A DNA stretch of 5,017 bases, taken from the NCBI GenBank assembly GCA_011087745.1, contig JAALLB010000151.1, positions 1 to 5,017 on the forward strand. The letters run 5' to 3'. Source of the DNA: Hyphomicrobiales bacterium (GTDB lineage: Bacteria; Pseudomonadota; Alphaproteobacteria; Rhizobiales; Rhizobiaceae). The notes beneath the pieces were generated by a model. It was given only the letters and a program-made list of their open reading frames with translations. It made no database searches and was not told the DNA's origin. Below are positions 1-4,916 of the stretch, piece after piece; the first letter of the stretch is position 1; each line of letters starts with the position of its first letter. The translations under genes and the position numbers were made by a program.

Positions 1-2
1 AA

Positions 3-272
3 AAATCCTCACCTGCACTTTCTCATTCAACGTTCGGTAACTTGGCAATACCATATGAACATTTGATTACGGATCCAAAGAAAGCAATCCGAACCCTGCC
101 TCCCCTAATAAAAGGCTATCTGAGGTTAGGTGCATTCTTTTCAGATAGCGTGGTAGTCGATGAAGATTTCGGCACAATAGACATTGCTGTCATACTGCCC
201 GTTGCAAACATCAATCCTCGTTATGTGAGCTATTATGGGCCACAGGCAACCAAACATCGCAAATCTACCTGA
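3..272 (+). CDS. olsB: OlsB-like GNAT acyltransferase, C-terminal part (5' end outside window)
   Basis: The reading frame is open from the left window edge to the TGA at 270-272 and gives the last 89 residues of a larger protein. A TTG at 42 could be taken as a start, but the frame continues upstream of it, so it is read here as an internal Leu codon. The visible part contains TLPPLIKGYLRLGAFF followed by VVVDEDFGTIDIAVILP, the pattern I recognise from the C-terminus of the hemolysin-like/OlsB acyltransferase family (COG3176 type). OlsB transfers a 3-hydroxyacyl chain from acyl carrier protein to ornithine, giving lyso-ornithine lipid at the inner membrane. From memory, olsB-like genes lie close to mutS in several Hyphomicrobiales, which agrees with the gene order here. 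The acyltransferase core is not in the window, so the substrate cannot be confirmed and a related GNAT acyltransferase is possible. No clear terminator follows it. Confidence 0.6.
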   Translation, partial: KSSPALSHSTFGNLAIPYEHLITDPKKAIRTLPPLIKGYLRLGAFFSDSVVVDEDFGTIDIAVILPVANINPRYVSYYGPQATKHRKST

Positions 273-386
273 AATTGAGACACCTCCCCTGTGGATGGCA
301 AGCCACGGACCCCACAAAGCCTTGCACCATGGTCAACTTTAGGGAATCTTAAGGGACATGTCTGAACTCATTTTACCAGGTATCCC
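273..386. other. Short intergenic region upstream of mutS
   Basis: This 114-base spacer holds no convincing terminator. The only inverted repeats are weak, for example GTGG/CCAC around 290-305 with no T-tract behind it. A TTGCAC (322-327) lies 17 bases before AATCTT (345-350), but the second element matches a -10 consensus at only three of six positions. Two purine-rich tracts, AGGGA at 341-345 and AAGGGA at 351-356, precede an ATG at 358 that opens a 14-codon ORF rather than mutS. Whether mutS has its own promoter or is read from the upstream gene cannot be decided. Confidence 0.5.
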
Positions 387-402
387 TTGTCGCAAACTTT
401 AA
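358..402 (+). CDS. Putative 14-codon micro-ORF overlapping the mutS start
   Basis: ATG at 358 is preceded by AAGGGA (351-356) and opens a short frame, MSELILPGIPCRKL, ending at TAA 400-402. It overlaps the first five codons of mutS in a different frame. Its ribosome site is at least as good as the one in front of the mutS TTG codon, although the spacing is short. It could be a translated leader that brings ribosomes to the weak mutS start, a chance ORF, or the remnant of an older mutS start put out of frame by an indel. No known family is recognisable in such a short peptide. Confidence 0.25.
   Translation: MSELILPGIPCRKL
378..380 (+). promoter_or_regulatory. Weak Shine-Dalgarno for the mutS TTG start
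   Basis: CCAGG (376-380) ends six bases before the TTG at 387. It is a minimal site with only AGG matching the anti-Shine-Dalgarno core. The in-frame TGA at 363-365 excludes any start further upstream in this frame. Confidence 0.4.
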
Positions 403-3083
403 AAGACAAACCGCCAGCATCCGTTCCAACACCGATGATGCAGCAATTTATAGAGATAAAATCCGTCAATATGGATTCTCTATTGTTTTACCGTATGGGA
501 GATTTCTATGAGCTCTTCTTTGATGATGCAGAAACAGCATCTCGTGCACTTGGCATAACGCTTACAAAACGCGGTAAGCACCTGGGTGAAGACATCTCGA
601 TGTGCGGCGTTCCGGTTCATGCAGCAGAAGACTATCTGCAAAAACTCATTGGTCTTGGTTATCGCGTTGCAGTTTGTGAACAGACTGAAGACCCCGCTGA
701 AGCAAAAAAACGGGGTTCCAAATCGGTTGTAAGACGTGATGTCGTGCGCTTGGTTACACCTGGGACTGTCACCGAAGAAAAACTGCTTGATCCTTCTGCA
801 TCGAATTTTCTTGCAACGCTAGCCCGTATCAAAAAGGACGAAAATAGTTTTGAAATAGCAATTGCCTGGATTGATATTTCAAGGGGCAGTTTCCGGGTAA
901 CAAAAGTCAGTCCACAAGAACTTGGTGCTGTGCTTGCGCGCATAGAACCTCGAGAGCTGGTGATGCCAGAAAGTGTTTACAACGAACCTGATATAAAACA
1001 GAAAATCATGTTGGACGAAAAAGCCATCACAATTGAAAGCCCAACATTCTTTGATAGCCAAATGGCGATTGAACGTCTCAAGGAAACCTTCAATGTAAAA
1101 TCCCTTGAAGGCTTTGGCGACTTCTCAAAAGTTGAGCTGTCCGCCGCAGGTGCTGCACTAGCCTATGTGAAGAAAACTCAAATTGATGAACGCCCGGCTT
1201 TAATGCCGCCATCCCGTGAAGATTCAAGCCATGCAATGTTCATTGATGCAGCAACGAGGGCAAATCTTGAATTAATGCGAACATTATCAGGTGAAAAACA
1301 CGGAAGCCTGTTTCATGCAATCAATCATACTGTAAGCGGCCCTGGTGGACGATTACTGGCAGAGCGTATGATGAGCCCTTTGACAGACATTGAACAAATT
1401 ACCCAGCGGCAAAATTCAATATCGTTCCTTGCTTCGGCACCGGAATTGGCTCGACACTTACGAAGTTCAATCAAACAAATCCCAGACATGGCCCGAGCAC
1501 TCTCAAGATTATCCCTTAACCGAGGTGGCCCGCGCGACCTTGCCGGGCTGCTTTCTGGTATGAAGGGTGCTCGTGATATTGTTGTAGGGCTTTCAAAATC
1601 AAGTGAATTACCTTTTGAGTTCCTGAATGCCCGCCAGGCTATTGAAGAAATGCCCACCGAGTTGCAGGAACTTTTAACAAAAGCACTTGCTGATGAGCTC
1701 CCGTTGCTTGCTCGCGATGGTGGGTTCATTCGGGAGGGCTATCACGCTGAATTAGATGAATTGCGCAAACTCCGAGATGAAAGCCGCCGCGTCATTGCAG
1801 GTATGCAACTAAGATACGCAGAAGAAACAGGTGTTAAATCTCTCAAAATAAAACATAATAACATGTTAGGTTATTTCATTGAGGTAACTGCTAATAACGC
1901 AGACCCGCTTATCAGCGAAGAAGGTAAAGCCCAATACATTCATCGTCAGACCCTTGCCAATGCAATGCGTTTTACAACCACAGAACTGGCGGAAATTGAA
2001 ACCAAAATTGCAAATGCCGCTGGGAAAGCCCAACAGATAGAGTTGGAACTTTTTTCAAAACTGGTTTCAAGTGTAATTGATCATGCCTCCCTGATTTCAA
2101 GAACTGCTGATGCGATCGCAATCCTGGATGTCGCGCAAGGCCTGACTCATTTAAGTGAAACCTATGAATATTGCCGACCAAAAGTTGATGACAGTCTGGC
2201 TTTTGAAGTCGTGGCTGGTCGCCACCCTGTGGTAGAACAGGTTTTAAAGCGGGATGCTCAAAACCCGTTTGTAGCAAATGATTGCAACATCGGAGGCGAT
2301 GAAGCCGGCAAGCTATGGTTGTTAACAGGTCCCAACATGGGCGGTAAATCAACCTTTTTGCGCCAAAACGCCTTGATTATTATCCTTGCTCAAATGGGAA
2401 GTTTCATACCCGCAAAACAAGCCCACATTGGCATCGTGGATCGTCTCTTCAGCCGGGTGGGTGCTGCAGATGATCTTGCCCGTGGGCGGTCAACCTTTAT
2501 GGTTGAAATGGTTGAGACCGCCGCAATCCTTAATCAGGCAGAGGTAAAATCATTTGTAATTCTGGATGAGATCGGTCGCGGCACAGCAACTTTTGACGGG
2601 CTGTCAATTGCATGGGCGGCAATCGAACATCTGCATGAAGCCAACTTTTGCCGAACCCTTTTCGCAACCCACTATCACGAATTGACGTCCCTGGCAGAGC
2701 CGCTTGAACGACTTTCAAACGTCACCATGAAAGTAAAAGAATGGGAGGGCGATGTCGTATTCCTGCACGAAGTTGTAGTAGGCATGGCTGATCGCTCATA
2801 CGGTATTCAAGTTGCCAAACTGGCAGGTCTCCCACAGGCAGTTGTTGCAAGAGCACGCGACGTATTGGATCAACTTGAAAGTACCGAGCGCACCAATAAT
2901 GCAAAAACATTGATTGATGATCTTCCGCTGTTTTCTGTAGCAGCAGCCGAGCCAGCTCCAGCTAAATCAGATAGTAAAATTGTTGAAGCGCTAGAGAATA
3001 TCTCTCCTGATGATCTGTCACCAAGAGAAGCTCAGCAGGCTCTTTATGAGTTAAGAGCCTTGCTGATTTCTAAAAAACCTTAA
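387..3083 (+). CDS. mutS: DNA mismatch repair protein MutS
   Basis: This 898-residue protein is a complete MutS, the homodimeric ATPase that recognises base mismatches and small loops after replication and recruits MutL. The mismatch-binding domain carries the FYRMGDFYE block (34-42), with the wedge Phe40 and Glu42 equivalent to Phe36 and Glu38 of the E. coli protein. The connector, lever and clamp domains follow. The C-terminal ATPase has Walker A GPNMGGKST (648-656, Lys654), Walker B ILDE (Asp727, Glu728) and the conserved His762 in FATHYHELT. A DLPLF motif (845-849) resembles a beta-clamp binding site, and the last segment PDDLSPREAQQALYELRALL matches the tetramerisation helices. The chosen start is TTG: an in-frame stop lies at 363, and it leaves the usual variable tail before TPMMQQ. 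ATG at 435 (codon 17) is possible but would remove the residues before MMQQ. The gene is tail-to-tail with asd. The similarity is strongest to alphaproteobacterial MutS. No key residue is missing. Confidence 0.98.
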   Translation: MSQTLKDKPPASVPTPMMQQFIEIKSVNMDSLLFYRMGDFYELFFDDAETASRALGITLTKRGKHLGEDISMCGVPVHAAEDYLQKLIGLGYRVAVCEQTEDPAEAKKRGSKSVVRRDVVRLVTPGTVTEEKLLDPSASNFLATLARIKKDENSFEIAIAWIDISRGSFRVTKVSPQELGAVLARIEPRELVMPESVYNEPDIKQKIMLDEKAITIESPTFFDSQMAIERLKETFNVKSLEGFGDFSKVELSAAGAALAYVKKTQIDERPALMPPSREDSSHAMFIDAATRANLELMRTLSGEKHGSLFHAINHTVSGPGGRLLAERMMSPLTDIEQITQRQNSISFLASAPELARHLRSSIKQIPDMARALSRLSLNRGGPRDLAGLLSGMKGARDIVVGLSKSSELPFEFLNARQAIEEMPTELQELLTKALADELPLLARDGGFIREGYHAELDELRKLRDESRRVIAGMQLRYAEETGVKSLKIKHNNMLGYFIEVTANNADPLISEEGKAQYIHRQTLANAMRFTTTELAEIETKIANAAGKAQQIELELFSKLVSSVIDHASLISRTADAIAILDVAQGLTHLSETYEYCRPKVDDSLAFEVVAGRHPVVEQVLKRDAQNPFVANDCNIGGDEAGKLWLLTGPNMGGKSTFLRQNALIIILAQMGSFIPAKQAHIGIVDRLFSRVGAADDLARGRSTFMVEMVETAAILNQAEVKSFVILDEIGRGTATFDGLSIAWAAIEHLHEANFCRTLFATHYHELTSLAEPLERLSNVTMKVKEWEGDVVFLHEVVVGMADRSYGIQVAKLAGLPQAVVARARDVLDQLESTERTNNAKTLIDDLPLFSVAAAEPAPAKSDSKIVEALENISPDDLSPREAQQALYELRALLISKKP
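3032..3066. terminator. Bulged hairpin inside the mutS 3' end, candidate terminator of asd
   Basis: TCAGC-AGGCTCTT (3032-3044) pairs with AAGAGCCT-T-GCTGA (3053-3066). This gives 13 base pairs with one bulged T at 3061 and an eight-base loop. On the plus strand it is followed by TTTCT, but termination there would cut the mutS mRNA before its stop codon. On the minus strand it begins 13 bases after the asd stop, a sensible place for an asd terminator or a 3'-end-protecting stem, although the following GCTTCTCTT is a poor U-tract. The pairing is seen directly; the function is inferred. Confidence 0.4.
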
Positions 3084-4111
3084 GCAGCTGCACTAGCTTT
3101 CAAAAGGCCACGATTGACGAGAAACTCGGCAATTTGCACTGTATTAAGCGCAGCACCTTTACGAAGGTTATCTGAAACAACCCACAAGTTAAGCCCGTTC
3201 TCAACTGTAATATCCTCACGAATACGAGAAATATAAGTTGCATCTTCGCCGGCACATTCAAGCGGAGTGATGTAGGTTTCCTCATCTGCATTATCAACCA
3301 CAAGACATCCAGGTGCCTCACGTAAAATCTCGCGTGCTTCCTTGGCCGAGATTTCATTCTCAAATTCGATATTTACGGATTCAGAATGGCCAACGAATAC
3401 AGGAACCCGTACAGCTGTACAGGTAACCTTGATATTCTTGTCCATCATCTTTTTGGTTTCCGCTACGACTTTCCATTCTTCTTTTGTGTAGCTATCTTCC
3501 ATAAACACATCGATGTGTGGAATGACATTGAACGCAATACGCTTTGGAAACTTAACCGCTTCAACCGGATCAGCAACGAAAACAGCACGTGTTTGATTAA
3601 ACAACTCATCCATTGCTTCTTTGCCAGCGCCAGAAACAGACTGGTATGTCGAAACAACAATACGCTTGATGTTCGCCTTGTCATGTAGCGGCTTTAAAGC
3701 CACAACCAATTGGGCAGTTGAACAATTTGGATTCGCAATAATGTTCTTTTTTGTAAAGCCTTCAATCGCATCAGCATTTACTTCAGGAACAATCAACGGC
3801 ACATCTTGATCATACCTAAACGCGGAAGAGTTATCGATCACTACACAACCTTGAGCAGCAATTTTTGGTGCCCATTCTTTCGAAACATCACCTCCAGCTG
3901 ACATCAAGGCAATGTCCGTATCAGAAAAATCATAACCATCAAGCGCTTTGATTTTCAGCGTTTTGTCACCAAAGGAGACTTCCTTACCCTGACTACGACG
4001 TGAGGCAAGCGCCACAACAGTGTCTGCCGGAAACCCACGCTCATCCAGAATGTCGAGCATTTCTTTGCCAACATTGCCTGTAGCGCCTACGATTGCAATT
4101 TTATATCCCAT
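3080..4111 (-). CDS. asd: Aspartate-semialdehyde dehydrogenase
   Basis: Asd reduces L-aspartyl-4-phosphate with NADPH to L-aspartate-4-semialdehyde in the cytoplasm. This is the branch point leading to lysine and diaminopimelate, threonine, methionine and isoleucine. The 343-residue protein has the usual family length. The N-terminal NADP-binding fold starts with VGATGNVG (8-15), followed by ASRRSQGK (36-43). The catalytic Cys130 lies in NPNCST (128-132), Gln157 in TYQSVSGAG (155-163), and the probable general base His242 in VFVGHSESVN. The C-terminus NLRKGAALNTVQIAEFL is typical. ATG at 4111 is chosen because MGYKIAIVGATGNVG matches the family N-terminus. Its ribosome site is poor (GAAAG), whereas an in-frame ATG at 4144 follows GGGAGGG closely and would add 11 residues. 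The frame is open further upstream, to 4258, but without family similarity. The stop overlaps the mutS stop. A Thr/Lys-rich leader ORF lies upstream, suggesting feedback control by end products. Confidence 0.97.
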   Translation of the reverse strand: MGYKIAIVGATGNVGKEMLDILDERGFPADTVVALASRRSQGKEVSFGDKTLKIKALDGYDFSDTDIALMSAGGDVSKEWAPKIAAQGCVVIDNSSAFRYDQDVPLIVPEVNADAIEGFTKKNIIANPNCSTAQLVVALKPLHDKANIKRIVVSTYQSVSGAGKEAMDELFNQTRAVFVADPVEAVKFPKRIAFNVIPHIDVFMEDSYTKEEWKVVAETKKMMDKNIKVTCTAVRVPVFVGHSESVNIEFENEISAKEAREILREAPGCLVVDNADEETYITPLECAGEDATYISRIREDITVENGLNLWVVSDNLRKGAALNTVQIAEFLVNRGLLKASAAA

Positions 4112-4145
4112 GGAACTTTCTTTCTTCACTCTCACCGTTGTCATC

Positions 4146-4170
4146 ACCCTCCCGTTTTGCCCGGAAGAGT
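4146..4170 (-). promoter_or_regulatory. Candidate sequestering hairpin over the asd ribosome site
   Basis: In the minus-strand RNA, ACUCUUCCG (4170-4162) pairs with CGGGAGGGU (4154-4146). This makes nine pairs, two of them G-U, closing a seven-base loop. The stem contains the whole GGGAGGG site and ends one base before the ATG at 4144, so it would block initiation. It cannot form together with the hairpin at 4158-4180, because positions 4162-4163 are used by both. The pairing is visible; regulation is inferred. Confidence 0.4.
4147..4153 (-). promoter_or_regulatory. Strong Shine-Dalgarno GGGAGGG in the asd leader
   Basis: Read on the minus strand, GGGAGGG lies three to four bases before the in-frame ATG at 4144 and about 36 bases before the family-consensus ATG at 4111. 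It is the best anti-Shine-Dalgarno match in the leader. It supports initiation at 4144, or a standby loading site for 4111. It is also part of a stem that can hide it (4146-4170). Confidence 0.5.
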
Positions 4171-4180
4171 GTATCGGGCA
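4158..4180 (-). promoter_or_regulatory. Candidate alternative (anti-sequestering) hairpin in the asd leader
   Basis: In the minus-strand RNA, UGCCCG (4180-4175) pairs perfectly with CGGGCA (4163-4158) around an 11-base loop. It starts 13 bases after the leader ORF stop codon. When it forms, GGGAGGG at 4147-4153 is left single-stranded, so it would be the permissive state opposed to the hairpin at 4146-4170. It is not followed by a U-tract, so it is not an intrinsic terminator. Confidence 0.35.
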
Positions 4181-4193
4181 CAAGCGGAAGCGA

Positions 4194-4316
4194 TCAGACC
4201 TTGATGGTCTTCGTTGTCTTTGAAGTTGTCTTAGTTGTAGTCGAACGCAAAGAAACACGGTCAGCTGATGCTGCCGCGTCTATTGAAGATAAAAATGTAA
4301 GAGCATTTTCAAACAT
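4194..4316 (-). CDS. Putative Thr/Lys-rich leader peptide of asd (40 residues)
   Basis: ATG at 4316 opens a 40-residue frame ending at TGA 4194-4196, which lies 82 bases before the asd ATG at 4111 and 49 bases before the alternative ATG at 4144. It begins MFENALTFLSSIDAAASADR and ends TTTKTTSKTTKTIKV. Those last 15 codons hold 8 Thr codons (ACT, ACA, ACG and ACC all occur), 4 Lys codons (all AAG), one Ile, one Ser and one Val. Thr, Lys and Ile are end products of the pathway that runs through Asd, which is the signature of a ribosome-mediated attenuation leader. The ribosome site is modest (GAG in TTTGAGATTAG). A promoter candidate lies about 30 bases upstream. The peptide is longer than classical leaders such as ThrL, so a small stable protein with a basic tail is an alternative. 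I recognise no family. The frame extends further 5' to a TTG at 4397, but that would start before the promoter candidate. Confidence 0.5.
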   Translation of the reverse strand: MFENALTFLSSIDAAASADRVSLRSTTTKTTSKTTKTIKV

Positions 4317-4345
4317 AAATCTAATCTCAAAGCTTCGATGAAAGT

Positions 4346-4373
4346 TACATAACGGGATTTTGTGAAGAGTCAA
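4346..4373 (-). promoter_or_regulatory. Candidate sigma70-type promoter for the leader ORF and asd
   Basis: On the minus strand, TTGACT (4373-4368) is followed after 16 bases by TATGTA (4351-4346). The -35 matches the consensus at five of six positions; the -10 keeps only TAT. Initiation near 4339 would give a 5' leader of roughly 20 bases before the ATG at 4316 and place the Thr/Lys ORF first on the asd mRNA. It is the best promoter-like pair seen between the GNAT gene and asd. Confidence 0.35.
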
Positions 4374-4383
4374 TGAACGATGG

Positions 4384-4408
4384 GCGCAAAGCAGCAATTA
4401 AGCGCAAA
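4384..4408 (-). repeat. Direct repeat TTTGCGC flanking the asd promoter candidate
   Basis: GCGCAAA on the plus strand occurs at 4384-4390 and 4402-4408, 18 bases start to start, between the GNAT stop codon and the candidate -35 element. Its position just upstream of a promoter would suit an activator or repressor site, but a 7-base repeat can easily be chance. Confidence 0.2.
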
Positions 4409-4409
4409 T

Positions 4410-4916
4410 TTATTCCCAGGCGAACGCGGTCTTTGTCAGTTTTTCATCGTCAAAATGCTCTGAACCGTTTGCAATTGCCCGTCCACCAGCATTTTCATAA
4501 AAAGTGATAGCAGGGTCATTATCAGACAAAACCCAAACAACGACACCCTTATAGCTACGACGCTTTAATTCATTCACCGCATCAGCAAATAACTTTGAAC
4601 CCAAACCAACACCTTGATATTCCGGGCGCAGGTAAATTTCATAAACTTCGCCCTCAAACGGGAATGTGCTTACGCGATTTGGACCAAGCGTTGCATAACC
4701 AACAATCTCATTGTCCATTTCAATCACTAAAATCAGGGTGGATTTGCGAATGGCATTTGCCCACCATTTCACATCTCTTCTGTTAATCATCCGCGCCAAA
4801 GCAGCATAAGGAACAAGCCCAGCATAGGCATTTTTCCATGAAGCTTCGTGCACCCGAGAGATAGCGCCTGCATCCTCCGGCTTTGCACGTCTGGTCTCAG
4901 CGGTAATCGTAAACAT
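4410..4916 (-). CDS. GNAT family N-acetyltransferase, substrate unknown
   Basis: The 168-residue protein is a single GNAT domain, a fold that transfers an acetyl group from acetyl-CoA to an amine. The acetyl-CoA pyrophosphate loop is visible as RPEYQGVGLGSKLF (97-110), with the QGVGLG core at 101-106, and is preceded by the VYEIYL beta strand (91-96). The C-terminal part has DNDPAITFYENAGG (132-145), where Tyr140 sits at the usual catalytic or CoA-contacting place. The N-terminal HEASWKNAYAGLVP (23-36) is typical of the subgroup annotated as RimI-like or uncharacterised GNATs, which does not establish a ribosomal protein target. There is no signal peptide or membrane segment, so it should be cytoplasmic. 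ATG at 4916 is the only credible start, although no good Shine-Dalgarno precedes it. It runs in the same direction as asd with 298 bases between them and no clear terminator, so read-through is possible. Confidence 0.9.
   Translation of the reverse strand: MFTITAETRRAKPEDAGAISRVHEASWKNAYAGLVPYAALARMINRRDVKWWANAIRKSTLILVIEMDNEIVGYATLGPNRVSTFPFEGEVYEIYLRPEYQGVGLGSKLFADAVNELKRRSYKGVVVWVLSDNDPAITFYENAGGRAIANGSEHFDDEKLTKTAFAWE

Noticed and set aside
42..272. Independent 76-residue ORF starting at TTG 42
   Set aside because: The frame is open to the left edge and the residues match the C-terminus of an acyltransferase, so this is the end of a longer gene.
289..306. GTGG/CCAC inverted repeat after the olsB-like gene as a terminator
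   Set aside because: The stem has four pairs and no T-tract follows.
322..350. TTGCAC-17-AATCTT as a mutS promoter
   Set aside because: The second box has only three of six consensus bases and such pairs are frequent by chance.
659..2910. Several minus-strand ORFs of 60 to 134 codons within mutS
   Set aside because: They lie opposite a complete, well-conserved mutS and show no recognisable domain; they are shadow frames.
3118..3128. CGAG-AAA-CTCG stem in the asd 3' end as the mutS terminator
   Set aside because: It has only four pairs and no following T-tract.
3386..3809. Plus-strand ORFs of 62 and 100 codons within asd
   Set aside because: They lie antisense to conserved asd codons, with Cys/Phe/Trp-rich composition and no family similarity.
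4158..4180. Hairpin after the leader ORF as a classical intrinsic terminator
   Set aside because: It is followed by AAAAC on the transcribed strand, not by a run of U, so only a switching role is proposed.
4020..4341. Plus-strand ORFs of 67 and 82 codons across the asd start and leader
   Set aside because: They run antisense to the asd N-terminus and to the leader ORF; the translation shows no domain and the minus-strand reading explains the region better.
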